DNA from: Kineococcus aurantiacus
GTDB taxonomy: Bacteria; Actinomycetota; Actinomycetes; Actinomycetales; Kineococcaceae
DNA: 64,000 nucleotides
Direction of reading: 5' to 3'
Assembly (NCBI RefSeq): GCF_013409345.1
Contig: NZ_JACCBB010000001.1
Coordinates: forward strand, 1,426,001-1,490,000
Below, in pieces: positions 33,634-41,719 of the stretch (positions within the stretch are counted from its first letter, which is position 1; each line of letters opens with the position of its first letter). A program made the translations under genes and the position numbers. The notes below the pieces were generated by a model, which was not told the origin of the DNA, ran no database searches, and was given only the letters and a program-made list of their open reading frames with translations.

Positions 33634-33720
33634 TCACGGGGGTGCTCGATCACCGCGGGAGGGGCGTCCCCCCTCGGTGATCGAGCACAGCGGTGATCAA
33701 GCACAGCGGTGATCGAGCAC
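33626..33720. repeat. Intergenic 16-bp-period repeat, cluster 3
   Basis: The fullest copy of the family: two inverted units (33626-33637, 33642-33653) and three direct units (33677-33688, 33693-33704, 33709-33720) of GTGATCRAGCAC. All units match the 12-mer perfectly, and units within each half start exactly 16 bp apart, the direct ones joined by AGCG. The halves face each other around a G/C-rich hairpin centre. The array fills the whole gap between the WYL and adenosine deaminase stop codons and supplies the WYL stop. Confidence 0.88.
33642..33688. terminator. Long bidirectional hairpin
   Basis: Arms 33642-33655 and 33675-33688 pair over 14 bases, extended inward by a G-rich/C-rich segment around a CGT loop, between converging genes. 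Made of one inverted and one direct unit of the repeat family. Confidence 0.8.
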
Positions 33721-33728
33721 GGCGGGGG

Positions 33729-34826
33729 TCAGGCGGAGAAGGCCGGGCGGATCACGTCGCTCGCCAGCGCCAGCCGGTCGGGGAAGGGCAGGAACGAGGC
33801 CGACAGGGCCGTGATGGTGGCGCGCTCGACGTCGGCGAGGTCCCAGCCGGCCTCGTCGACCAGCAGCGCGAACTCGCGCGAGAGCGACGTGCCGGACATG
33901 AGCCGGTTGTCGGTGTTGACGCTGATGGAGAACCCGAGGTCCTTCAGCACCGTGATCGGGTGCGCGGCGACGCTCGGGGCCGCGCCCGTCTGGACGTTGC
34001 TGGACGGGCACAGCTCCAGGACGATCCCGCGGTCGCGGACCCACGCCGCCAGGCGCCCCAGCGTCGCGTTCGGCAGGCCGTGGGCGTCGGTGCCCTCCCC
34101 GAGCTGGACGTCCTCGACGATGCGGACGCCGTGGCCGATGCGCTCGGCGCCGCAGGTGTGCAGCGCGTCGGCGATGCTGGGCAGGCCCTCGGCCTCGCCG
34201 GCGTGGATCGTCACGGGGAAGTTCTCGGCGTGCAGCCGGTCGAAGGCCGCGAGGTGGTTGGAGGGCGGGAAACCGATCTCGGCGCCGGCGATGTCGAACC
34301 CGACGACACCGGCGTCGCGGTGCCGCAGCGCGAGCTCGGCGATCTCCAGGCCGCGGTCGGCGTGCCGCATGGCGGTGACGAGGGTCCCGACCTTGACGGG
34401 GGTCCCGGCCTCGGCGGCCAGCTGCTCCCCGCGGCGCATGCCCTCCTCGACGGCCAGGACGACCTCGTCGAGGGTCAGGCCCTGCTGCAGGTGCTGCTCG
34501 GGGGCGTAGCGCAGCTCGCCGTAGACGACGCCGTCGGCGGCGAGGTCCAGGACGGCCTCGGTCGCCACGCGGGCCAGCGACTCGCGGTCCTGCATGACGG
34601 CGATGGTGTGGTCGAAGGTCTCCAGGTAGCGCACGAGGGTGCCGGAGTCGGCCGCGTCGCGGAACCAGGCGCGCAGTTCCTCGGGGTCGGTCGTGGGCAG
34701 GCGGTGGCCGTTGGCGGCGGCGATCTCGACGATCGTCGAGGGCCGCAGGCCGCCGTCGAGGTGGTCGTGCAGCGACACCTTCGGCAGGGCGCGGATCCGG
34801 TCGATCGTGCTCGTGTTCTCGCTCAC
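33729..34826 (-). CDS. add: Adenosine deaminase
   Basis: Adenosine deaminase (365 residues), hydrolyses adenosine and deoxyadenosine to inosine and deoxyinosine, feeding purine nucleoside phosphorylase at 17445. Seen: zinc site [51 protein letters not shown] with catalytic Glu, [14 protein letters not shown], and the metal aspartate in [14 protein letters not shown]. The insertion around [19 protein letters not shown] is usual for actinobacterial forms. GTG start; a CAGGAT box seven bases upstream resembles the leaderless signal but lacks the first T. In mycobacteria add adjoins deoA and cdd; here a 9 kb insert parts them. Confidence 0.94.
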   Translation of the reverse strand: MSENTSTIDRIRALPKVSLHDHLDGGLRPSTIVEIAAANGHRLPTTDPEELRAWFRDAADSGTLVRYLETFDHTIAVMQDRESLARVATEAVLDLAADGVVYGELRYAPEQHLQQGLTLDEVVLAVEEGMRRGEQLAAEAGTPVKVGTLVTAMRHADRGLEIAELALRHRDAGVVGFDIAGAEIGFPPSNHLAAFDRLHAENFPVTIHAGEAEGLPSIADALHTCGAERIGHGVRIVEDVQLGEGTDAHGLPNATLGRLAAWVRDRGIVLELCPSSNVQTGAAPSVAAHPITVLKDLGFSISVNTDNRLMSGTSLSREFALLVDEAGWDLADVERATITALSASFLPFPDRLALASDVIRPAFSA

Positions 34827-34848
34827 GGACCCGATCCTGCCAGGCGCC

Positions 34849-35472
34849 TCACGCGGTCCGCACCAGCGCGACGAGGTAGCGGCACGGCTGCCCGGAGGCG
34901 TTCTCGTAGACGCAGTCCTGCGGGGCCCCCAGCCGCAGGCAGTCCCCGGCGCCCAGCTCGTGCACGACGGCCCCCTCGTGGAAGCGCAGCGCGCCGTCGA
35001 GGACCCAGACCTGGTGGTGGGTCCCGGCGTACGTCGCGGCGGGGAACCCGGCGCGCGCGCCGGCCGGCAGCACGACCTCGATGAGCTCCAGCGGGCCTCC
35101 CGTCCCGGGCGTGACGGCCCGGCGCACGTACCCCGTCGCGGGGTCGGTCCACACGGGCTGGTCCGCGCGCCGGGCCACGGGCTCCTCGGAGCCCTCGGCG
35201 CGCGCCACGAGCTGCGACAACGTCAGCCCGAGGGCGCCTGCGAGCCGGCCCAGCAGCACCGCGGTGGGTTGCGCCGCACCGCGCTCGACCTTGGTGATCA
35301 TGGCGCGCGAGACCCCCGAGGCCTCGGCGAGCGCCGCGACCGACAGCCCGCGGGCGGTGCGGACGGCGACGAGGGTCTCGGCGAGGGAGTTCGACAGGTC
35401 CACGGTCGAGGGAGTCGAGGGAGTCGTGTCCGTCGGAGCCGTGGTCGGGGGAGCCGGGTTCGACGGAGCCAT
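34849..35472 (-). CDS. XRE-cupin transcription regulator
   Basis: Regulator of 207 residues: a low-complexity Thr/Pro/Ser start (about 1-27), an XRE helix-turn-helix (about 30-88, [52 protein letters not shown]) and a C-terminal cupin barrel (about 125-190, [28 protein letters not shown]). Such proteins often control genes for small-molecule acetylation or amine metabolism. TATGGT (35485-35480) lies seven bases before the ATG, so the start is probably leaderless. Only 39 bp separate it from the divergent acetyltransferase, its likely target. Confidence 0.87.
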   Translation of the reverse strand: MAPSNPAPPTTAPTDTTPSTPSTVDLSNSLAETLVAVRTARGLSVAALAEASGVSRAMITKVERGAAQPTAVLLGRLAGALGLTLSQLVARAEGSEEPVARRADQPVWTDPATGYVRRAVTPGTGGPLELIEVVLPAGARAGFPAATYAGTHHQVWVLDGALRFHEGAVVHELGAGDCLRLGAPQDCVYENASGQPCRYLVALVRTA

Positions 35473-35511
35473 GCTCGACACCATAGTCGACAACATGACT
35501 ACCATCGTGAC
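35473..35511. promoter_or_regulatory. Compact divergent leaderless promoter pair
   Basis: The 39-bp gap holds two outward -10 boxes, TATGGT (35485-35480, minus) and TACCAT (35500-35505, plus), 7 and 6 bases from their start codons. Between them is GTCGAC (a palindrome) within repeated TCGACA-like steps. Any -35 element of one gene must overlap the -10 region or coding start of the other, so one bound regulator could block both. Confidence 0.6.
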
Positions 35512-36021
35512 ATGAGGACGATCAGACCGGCCACGGCCGGGGACGCCGCCGCGTGCGCCGCGCTCTACGCGCCCTACGTCGAGGAGACCGCCGTCACCTT
35601 CGAGACCGAGGCGCCGGACGCCGGCGAGTTCGCCCGGCGCATCGCCGCCGCCCACGACTGGCTCGTCCTGGCCGACGACGGCGTCGTGCGCGGCTACGCG
35701 TACGCCGCCCCGTACGCCGCCCGCGCCGCCTACGCCTGGTCGGTGGAGGTGAGCGTCTACCTGCAGCAGGGGCTGCGCCGCTCCGGGGCCGGCCGGGCGC
35801 TCTACGGGGAGCTGTTCGACCGCCTGGAGCGCAAGGGCTTCCGGATGCTCGTCGCGGGCATCACCCTGCCCAACGAGGCGAGCCTGGGCCTGCACCGGGC
35901 GCTGGGCTTCACCGACGTGGGCACCTTCACCGACATCGGGTTCAAACTCGGTCGCTGGTGGGACGTGCACCGCCTGCAGCGACCCCTCGGCCCGCGCGGG
36001 GCACCGGGACCCGTGCGCTGA
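35512..36021 (+). CDS. GNAT N-acetyltransferase, phosphinothricin/methionine-sulfoximine type
   Basis: GNAT acetyltransferase (169 residues) of the PAT/MnaT/YwnH group, which N-acetylates phosphinothricin, methionine sulfone and related amino acids. Seen: RTIRPATAGDAAACAALYAPYVEETAVTFETEAP, GYAYAAPYAARAAYAWSVEVSVYLQQGLRRSGAGRALYGELFDRLERKGFRMLVAGITLPNEASLGLHRALGFTDVGTF, with the acetyl-CoA loop Q-x-G-L-R-R-S-G-A-G and the closing GFKLGRWWDVHRLQRPL. Translation probably starts at the ATG without a leader. Its last 80 bases overlap the converging EamA gene. Probably controlled by the divergent XRE-cupin protein. Confidence 0.88.
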   Translation: MRTIRPATAGDAAACAALYAPYVEETAVTFETEAPDAGEFARRIAAAHDWLVLADDGVVRGYAYAAPYAARAAYAWSVEVSVYLQQGLRRSGAGRALYGELFDRLERKGFRMLVAGITLPNEASLGLHRALGFTDVGTFTDIGFKLGRWWDVHRLQRPLGPRGAPGPVR

Positions 36022-36922
36022 ACCGCGTCTCGACCCGCTGGCCGGCGAACGTCGCCCCCAGCAGCAGCACCGCCCCCACGACCCCGGCGACCCCCAGCGC
36101 GTCCCCGGCCAGGGCCAGCCCGAACACCACCGCCCACAACGGCTCGGTGCCCAGCAGCAGGCTGGCCCGGGCCGCGGACGTGCGCCGCACGGCCCACGAC
36201 TGGGCCAGGAACGCGAAGACGCTGCACCCCAGCGCGAGGTAGGCGATCCCGGCCCACTGGGCCGCGGTGGCGCCCTGCACGACCGAGAGCGTGGCGCCCG
36301 GGGCGAGCGCGACCCCGACGACCGCGCCCACGACCGTCTGCACGAACGTCAGCCCGCGCAGGTCCAGCGGCACCCGCCGCGTGACCCGCCCGATGGCCGT
36401 GACGTGGCAGGCCCGGACCACGGCCGCGGCCAGCACCAGCAGGTCGCCGCCCGTCGGCGTGCGCCAGCCCCCGCCGCCGACGAGCAGCACCACGCCGACG
36501 ACCGCGACGAGCGCCGCCGCGAAGAACGACGGCGGCAGCCACGCCCGCGCCGCGAAACCCTCCACGAGGGGCGTCAGCAGGATGGTCGTGGAGATGAGCA
36601 GACCCGCGTTGGTGGCGCTCGTGCCCGCGACGCCGAACGTCTCCAGCAGCAGGATCGCCGCCTGGGACAGCCCCAGCACCAGACCCCACCGCAGCTCCTG
36701 CCGCCCCACCCGCGCCCGCGTCACCGCGACGACGACACCCAGGGCCAGGGCCGCCCCGGCGTAGCGCAGCGCCAGCACCGGCAGGACGCCGGCGACGTCG
36801 ACGAGCACCTTGGCCGCCAGGTAGCTGCTGCCCCAGACCACCGCGACACCCAGCAGCAGGGCGTCCACCCGTCGATCACGCACGGGACGAGCCTGCGGCC
36901 CGACGACCGTCAAGTCCAGCAC
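35942..36922 (-). CDS. EamA/DMT superfamily transporter
   Basis: Ten-helix drug/metabolite transporter (326 residues), two EamA repeats. Seen: ALLLGVAVVWGSSYLAAKVLVDVAGVLPVLALRYAGAAL at the N-terminus, AAILLLETFGVAGTSATNAGLLISTTILLTPLVEG, and the second repeat ending LLLGTEPLWAVVFGLALAGDALGVAGVVGAVLLLGATF. Such proteins export amino acids or toxic metabolites; substrate unknown. GTG start with AGGAA six bases upstream; divergent from the LysR regulator 32 bp away. The hydrophilic tail overlaps the acetyltransferase gene by 80 bases, the longest overlap here. Confidence 0.87.
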   Translation of the reverse strand: MLDLTVVGPQARPVRDRRVDALLLGVAVVWGSSYLAAKVLVDVAGVLPVLALRYAGAALALGVVVAVTRARVGRQELRWGLVLGLSQAAILLLETFGVAGTSATNAGLLISTTILLTPLVEGFAARAWLPPSFFAAALVAVVGVVLLVGGGGWRTPTGGDLLVLAAAVVRACHVTAIGRVTRRVPLDLRGLTFVQTVVGAVVGVALAPGATLSVVQGATAAQWAGIAYLALGCSVFAFLAQSWAVRRTSAARASLLLGTEPLWAVVFGLALAGDALGVAGVVGAVLLLGATFAGQRVETRFSARVPVPRAGRGVAAGGARPTSDRV

Positions 36923-36954
36923 GAGTTCCTGACACCGGGGTTTAGATTGGCTTC

Positions 36955-37839
36955 ATGGACGAACGGCACCTGACGGTGCTGCGGGAACTCGCCGAGCGCG
37001 GCAGCCTCGTCGCCGTCGCCCGCGCGCTGCACGTCACCCCCTCCGCCGTCTCCCAGCAACTGGCCGCGCTGCAACGCACCTGCCCCGTCCCGCTGACCGA
37101 GAAGCGCGGCCGCACCCTGGCCCTGACCCCCGCCGGGGAGGCGCTGGCCGCCGCCGCGGTCGACGTGGCGACCGCCATGGACGCGGCCCGGCGGGCCGTC
37201 ACCGGGCACCTGGAGTCCCCCACCACCGGGGTGAGCGTCGCCGCCTTCCACTCCGCCGCCCTGGCCTGGTTCGGCCCGCTGCTCACCGCCCTGGACGGCA
37301 CACCCCCGCTGCGCTGCGCGGACCAGGACGTCGCCCAGCACCTGTTCCCGGCCCTCGTCGCCGACTACGACGTCGTCCTCGCCCACCGGCCCGAGGCCGG
37401 CCCCGGCTGGCCCGCCCGCCGGCTGCGGGTCGTCCCCCTGCTCCTGGAACCCCTGCACGTGGCGCTCGCCGCCGGCCACCCGCTGGCCGACCGCGAGGAG
37501 CTCACGGTCGCCGACGTCGCCGGCGAGCGCTGGATCTCCGTCCACGAGGGGTTCCCGCTGGCGGGGGCGCTGGACGTCGTGGCCGCCGCGGCCCGCCGGC
37601 CCCTGGACGTCGTGCACCGGATCAACGAGTTCTTCGTCGCGGCCTCCGTCGTCGCCTCCGGGGACGCGGTGGCGCTGCTGCCCTCGCGCACCTCCCGGCC
37701 CGAGCCGGGCGTGGTCCTGCGGCCGCTGGCCGACGTGTCGGTCAACCGCCGCGTCGACGCCCTGCTGCGCCCGGAGGCGCTGGCCCGGCGGGGGGTCCGG
37801 ACGGTGCTGGACGCGCTGCGCGACCTGGCCCGGTCCTGA
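36955..37839 (+). CDS. LysR family transcription regulator
   Basis: LTTR protein of 294 residues. Seen: N-terminal winged helix DERHLTVLRELAERGSLVAVARALHVTPSAVSQQLAALQRTCPVPLTEKRGRTLALTPAGEAL, and a two-lobed effector domain (about 90-290; VAAFHSAALAWFGPLL, ADYDVVLAHRPEAGPGWPARRL, LAAGHPLADRE). TAGATT (36943-36948) is six bases before the ATG, so leaderless. Classic divergent layout with the EamA transporter, which it probably controls. The MFS gene follows downstream after 94 bp with its own promoter. Confidence 0.9.
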   Translation: MDERHLTVLRELAERGSLVAVARALHVTPSAVSQQLAALQRTCPVPLTEKRGRTLALTPAGEALAAAAVDVATAMDAARRAVTGHLESPTTGVSVAAFHSAALAWFGPLLTALDGTPPLRCADQDVAQHLFPALVADYDVVLAHRPEAGPGWPARRLRVVPLLLEPLHVALAAGHPLADREELTVADVAGERWISVHEGFPLAGALDVVAAAARRPLDVVHRINEFFVAASVVASGDAVALLPSRTSRPEPGVVLRPLADVSVNRRVDALLRPEALARRGVRTVLDALRDLARS

Positions 37840-37933
37840 CCCGCGCCCGGCCCGCCGCCGGGGCGGAGGGCGGGGGCCGCGCGCGGACGGCGGGGTCGAC
37901 CTGCAGCGCGCTGGAGGTCCTAGCGTGAGGCGG

Positions 37934-39325
37934 GTGACCCCCAGCACCGCCGCCCGCACCGCCCCGCCCGCCCGGACCGCGGGGATCTTCTCCCGCAGGT
38001 ACCTGGTCACGACGGCCGGGACGACGGCGCTGGTGTTCCTCTCGGCGTTCGAGAGCCTGGCGGTGACGACCGTCATGCCGCTGGTCAGCGAGGACCTGGG
38101 CAGCCGGGACACCTACGCGACGGCCTTCGCCGCGACCCTCGCGGCCAGCGTCCTGGGCATGGTCGCCGCCGGCGGCTGGTCGGACCGCCGCGGCCCGGGC
38201 CGCCCGCTGCTCGTCGCGGTCGCCGTGTTCTGCGCCGGCCTGCTCGCCGCGGCGCTGGCCCCCTCGGCGGGCGTCTTCGTCGCCGCCCGGTTCCTGCAGG
38301 GCCTGGGGGCCGGCGGGATCAGCGTCACCCTGTACGTGCTGGTGGCGCTGGCGTACCCGCCGGCGCTGCGCCCGGCCGTCTTCGGCGCCTTCGCCGCGGC
38401 CTGGGTGGTGCCCTCCTTCGTCGGCCCGCCGCTGGCCGCCCTGGTGGCCGAGACGTTCAGCTGGCACTGGGTCTTCACCGGCGTGCTGCTCCTCGTGCTC
38501 GTCGCCGCCGGCGCCGTGCTGCCCACGCTGCTGCGGGTGCGGCCCACCACCACGACCACCGACCCGTTCCCGCGCAGCCGGTTCCTGGCCGCGGCGGGGG
38601 TGTCGCTGGCCGTCGTCGCGCTCAGCTCGGCCGCTGCGGCGGGACGCTGGCGCTGGCTCGCCGCGGTGGTCGCGGTCGTCGTGCTCGTCGCCGCCGTCCG
38701 CCCGCTGCTGCCGCCGGGGACCCTCACCGCGCACCGCGGCCTGCCCGCGACGGTCCTGCTGCGGGGGCTGCTCGCGGCGACGTTCTTCAGCACCGAGGTG
38801 TACCTGCCGCTGATGCTGCACGAGCGGTTCGGGGTGCGGCTGGCCCTGGCCGGTTCGGTCCTGACGGCCGCGGCGCTGGCGTGGGCGGGCGCCTCGGCCG
38901 TCCAGGGCCGCATGGGCTCGCGGCTGCCGCACGCGCGCGCCGTGCGGGTCGGGACGGTGCTCCTGCTGGCCGGGGTCGCCGCGCAGGCCGCCGTCGCGGT
39001 GCTGGGCCCGGGGGTGCTGGTGGCGGCCCTGGCCGGCAGCGCCGGGTGGTTCCTGGCCGGGGCGGGCATGGGACTGGGTTTCCCCCGCACGACGGTGCTC
39101 GTCCTGGAGCAGTCGGCCCCCGGGCAGGAGGGCGCCGGGTCGGCCGCCCTGACCATCAGCGACGCGACCGGGGGCGGCACCGCGACGGCGCTGACCGGGC
39201 TGGTCTTCGCCGCCGTCTCCGCGGCCTCGGCCCGCGCGGGGTTCGCGGTGACGCTGGGGCTGTGCGTCGCGTTCGCGGTGGCGGCCCTCGTCGTGGCGCG
39301 CCGGGTCTCACAGCCGGCGCACTGA
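37934..39325 (+). CDS. MFS efflux transporter (DHA-type)
   Basis: Drug-efflux-like MFS protein of 463 residues. Seen: FLSAFESLAVTTVMPLVSEDLG in TM1, loop motif GGWSDRRGPGRPLL, FLQGLGAGGISVTLYVLVALAYPP (the motif-C-like antiporter region), and twelve or more hydrophobic segments; long alanine/valine helices in the C-terminal half. TAGCGT (37921-37926) is seven bases before GTG 37934, which is therefore preferred to the GTG at 37925 inside the box. Substrate unknown. No regulator is divergent to it; the LysR gene upstream is in tandem. Confidence 0.87.
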   Translation: MTPSTAARTAPPARTAGIFSRRYLVTTAGTTALVFLSAFESLAVTTVMPLVSEDLGSRDTYATAFAATLAASVLGMVAAGGWSDRRGPGRPLLVAVAVFCAGLLAAALAPSAGVFVAARFLQGLGAGGISVTLYVLVALAYPPALRPAVFGAFAAAWVVPSFVGPPLAALVAETFSWHWVFTGVLLLVLVAAGAVLPTLLRVRPTTTTTDPFPRSRFLAAAGVSLAVVALSSAAAAGRWRWLAAVVAVVVLVAAVRPLLPPGTLTAHRGLPATVLLRGLLAATFFSTEVYLPLMLHERFGVRLALAGSVLTAAALAWAGASAVQGRMGSRLPHARAVRVGTVLLLAGVAAQAAVAVLGPGVLVAALAGSAGWFLAGAGMGLGFPRTTVLVLEQSAPGQEGAGSAALTISDATGGGTATALTGLVFAAVSAASARAGFAVTLGLCVAFAVAALVVARRVSQPAH

Positions 39326-39368
39326 CCGGTCACCGCGGAACCACGGGTCGGTACCCGACGGTGTTCCC

Positions 39369-40367
39369 ATGACGGATGACCGCCGCTACGAAGGCCGCCC
39401 CCTCCCCCGCCCCCACGAGGACGTCGACGACCAGGGCCTGGCGTTCGACCTCGCGACGATGCTGGACCGCCGCCGCGCGCTCGGGTTCCTGGGCCTGGGC
39501 GCGACCGGGCTCGCGCTCGCCGCGTGCGGCAGCCAGGACACCACTGCCGCGTCCTCCGGTTCGTCCTCCGCCTCGTCCTCCGCCTCCTCCGCAGCGAGTT
39601 CGGGCTCCCTGGCCGAGATCCCCGACGAGACCGCCGGCCCCTACCCCGGCGACGGGTCCAACGGCGCCGACGTCCTGGAGCAGAGCGGGATCGTCCGCAG
39701 CGACATCCGCTCCAGCTTCGGGTCCTCCACGACCACGGCCGAGGGCGTCCCGATGACCCTGACCCTGGACGTCGTGGACCTGGCCGGCGGGAACGTCCCC
39801 TTCGAGGGCGTCGCCGTCTACGTCTGGCACTGCGACCGCGACGGGAACTACTCCCTCTACACGACGGCCGACACGAACGAGAACTACCTGCGCGGGGTGC
39901 AGGTCGCCGACGCCGACGGCAGCGTGACGTTCACCAGCACCTTCCCGGCCTGCTACTCCGGGCGCTGGCCGCACGTCCACTTCGAGGTGTACCCGTCGGT
40001 GGACGACATCACCGACGTCGCGAACTGCATCGCCACCTCCCAGGTGGCGCTGCCCCAGGACGTGTGCGACACCGTCTACGCCACGGCCGGGTACGAGGAC
40101 TCCGTCGCGAACCTCGCGGGCGTGACCCTGGCCACCGACAACGTGTTCGGCGACGACGGCGGCGCCAGCCAGCTGGCGACGGTGACGGGCGACGTGGCGA
40201 ACGGGTACGCCGTGTCGCTGACCGTGGGCGTCGACACCACCACCGAGCCCACCGCCGGCACCATGGCCGGCATGGGCTCGGACACCTCCGGGCACCCCGC
40301 GGGCGGCCCCGGCGACGGCGGGACGCCCCCCTCGGGCGCCCCCGCCGCGGCGGGGGCCGCGGCCTGA
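39369..40367 (+). CDS. Secreted intradiol-dioxygenase-like Tat lipoprotein
   Basis: Extracellular lipoprotein (332 residues) with an intradiol ring-cleavage dioxygenase-like domain. Seen: a twin-arginine-type signal (DRRRALGFLGLGATGLALAAC) with lipobox Cys near residue 55, a Ser/Ala linker, then the domain (about 85-250): IPDETAGPYPGDGSNGADVL, YVWHCDRDGNYSLYT (Tyr/His ligands), FPACYSGRWPHVHFEVY (His ligands for Fe(III)), and a Gly/Pro/Ala-rich tail. Family members act on catechols; the outside location suggests attack on plant- or soil-derived aromatics or a non-catechol role. The ATG lies in an imperfect inverted repeat (39337-39367). Confidence 0.8.
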   Translation: MTDDRRYEGRPLPRPHEDVDDQGLAFDLATMLDRRRALGFLGLGATGLALAACGSQDTTAASSGSSSASSSASSAASSGSLAEIPDETAGPYPGDGSNGADVLEQSGIVRSDIRSSFGSSTTTAEGVPMTLTLDVVDLAGGNVPFEGVAVYVWHCDRDGNYSLYTTADTNENYLRGVQVADADGSVTFTSTFPACYSGRWPHVHFEVYPSVDDITDVANCIATSQVALPQDVCDTVYATAGYEDSVANLAGVTLATDNVFGDDGGASQLATVTGDVANGYAVSLTVGVDTTTEPTAGTMAGMGSDTSGHPAGGPGDGGTPPSGAPAAAGAAA

Positions 40368-40398
40368 CCCCGTCCCCCCGGCCGGTACGGTTCCGCGC

Positions 40399-40746
40399 GT
40401 GCGTCGATCCGCGTGGGGTCTGCTGGCCGGGGCGGTCCTGTCCGAGGTGACCGCGACGCTGTCGCTGCGGGCCGCCACCACCGAGCCCCTCTGGTACGGC
40501 CCCGTCGTCGCCGGGTACCTCGCGGCGTTCGTCCTGCTGGCCGCGGTCCTGCGGCGCGGCATGGCGATCGGTGTCGTGTACGGGCTGTGGGCCGCGGCCG
40601 GGGTGGTGCTCACGGCGCTCGCGGGGGCGGCGCTGTTCGCCGAGCCCCTCACCCCGCTGATGGCGGCCGGGATCGCCCTCGTCGTCGCCGGGGTCCTGCT
40701 CGTCGAACTGGGTTCGCGGCACCCCGGGGAAGGGACCGGGCGGTGA
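40399..40746 (+). CDS. Small multidrug resistance protein, subunit 1
   Basis: SMR transporter of 115 residues with four helices. Seen: the essential membrane glutamate in LLAGAVLSEVTATLSLRAA, PVVAGYLAAFVLLAAVLRRGMAIGVVYGLWAAAGVVLTALAGAALF, and a last helix ALVVAGVLLVELG. TACGGT (40386-40391) is seven bases before the GTG, so leaderless. Its stop overlaps the start of a second SMR gene by four bases, so the two likely form a heterodimeric pump such as EbrAB or YkkCD; these export quaternary amines or guanidinium compounds. Confidence 0.9.
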   Translation: MRRSAWGLLAGAVLSEVTATLSLRAATTEPLWYGPVVAGYLAAFVLLAAVLRRGMAIGVVYGLWAAAGVVLTALAGAALFAEPLTPLMAAGIALVVAGVLLVELGSRHPGEGTGR

Positions 40747-41063
40747 GCTGGGTGTTCCTGGCCGGGGCCATCGCGTGCGAGGTCGCCGCGACGGCCGTCC
40801 TGCGCGTCTCCGACGGCGGGCGCGTGCGCCGGTGGATCCCCGTCGTGGGTCTGGGTTACCTCGTCTCCTTCGCCTTCCTGTCCCTGGCCCTGCGGGCCGG
40901 GATGCCCGTGGGCGTCGCCTACGGCGTGTGGTCCGCCGTCGGTGTCGCCGCGACGGCGCTGCTGGCCCGTGCGCTGTTCGGGGACCCGCTGACCCGGACG
41001 ATGCTGCTGGGGGTGCTGCTCATCGCCGCCGGGGTGCTGCTGGTGGAACTCGGCGCGCACTGA
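40743..41063 (+). CDS. Small multidrug resistance protein, subunit 2
   Basis: SMR transporter of 106 residues, coupled to the first by a GTGA overlap. Seen: membrane glutamate in FLAGAIACEVAATAVLRVSDG, PVVGLGYLVSFAFLSLALRAGMPVGVAYGVWSAVGVAATALLARALFGDPL, and LLIAAGVLLVELGAH. The two subunits carry differently charged loops, which in paired SMRs sets opposite insertion. Drug profile unknown. Confidence 0.9.
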   Translation: MSWVFLAGAIACEVAATAVLRVSDGGRVRRWIPVVGLGYLVSFAFLSLALRAGMPVGVAYGVWSAVGVAATALLARALFGDPLTRTMLLGVLLIAAGVLLVELGAH

Positions 41064-41152
41064 GGCCCGGACCGGGCGGGGCCACGATTGCCCCCCGGCG
41101 ACGGTTGCCGTCCTGCGAGGATCGAGGTCCGCCGACCGTCCCCGGAGGACCG

Positions 41153-41719
41153 ATGCCCCGCGCCACCACGACCCTGAGCACCTCCACCCGCCTCACCGGC
41201 GACGACCTCGAACAGGCGTGGAAGGTCTACGAGGTCGCCTTCTCCAGCCTCACCACCCGGGCCGTGCAGCAGCACCTCATGACCCGCGCGGAGTTCGAGG
41301 AGGTCTGCTCCGACGAGCGGGTCCTGAAGTACGTCGCCCGCGACGTCGACCGGGACGACGCCGTCTGCGCGTTCGCCACGTTCTCCAACGACCTGTCGAC
41401 GGTCTACCAGCTGTCCGAGGACTACTACCGCGCCCGGTGGCCCCGGCAGTTCGCCGAGGGCAGCATCTGGTACATCGGCTGCGTCGGGGTGCACCCGTCG
41501 TACCGCAGCAGCGGGGTCTTCGTGAAGCTCGTCGAGGCCATGTGCCGCGTCGTCCACGAGCAGGGCGGCGTCGCGAGCCTGGACATCTGCCGCTACAACG
41601 ACGAGCGGCTGGCCCTGCCGCGCCTCATCGAACGGGTCGTGCACTCCTTCGGCCACGCCGCCGAGGGCGAACGGCTCGACGAGCAGACGTACTGGGCCTA
41701 CGACTTCAGCCGCGTCTGA
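41153..41719 (+). CDS. GNAT-fold acetyltransferase-like protein
   Basis: Protein of 188 residues with a GNAT-like core: WKVYEVAFSSLTTRAVQQHLMTRAEFEEV, VCAFATFSNDLSTVYQLSEDYYRARWP, and the acetyl-CoA motif WYIGCVGVHPSYRSSGVFVKLVEAMCRVVHEQGGVASLDICRYND. The cofactor loop has Ser-Ser-Gly where many active enzymes have R-G-x-G, so the activity is uncertain. ATG start with CGGAGG upstream. The last 22 bases overlap the converging GGDEF-EAL gene. No recognised substrate. Confidence 0.7.
   Translation: MPRATTTLSTSTRLTGDDLEQAWKVYEVAFSSLTTRAVQQHLMTRAEFEEVCSDERVLKYVARDVDRDDAVCAFATFSNDLSTVYQLSEDYYRARWPRQFAEGSIWYIGCVGVHPSYRSSGVFVKLVEAMCRVVHEQGGVASLDICRYNDERLALPRLIERVVHSFGHAAEGERLDEQTYWAYDFSRV

Noticed and set aside
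33626-33720. CRISPR array
   Set aside because: Repeat units are 12 bp with 4-bp joints and there are no 30-40 bp unique spacers and no cas genes.
40368-40398. Guanidine riboswitch before the paired SMR genes
   Set aside because: The gap is only 31 bp and carries a -10 box for a leaderless start, so there is no room for a riboswitch.
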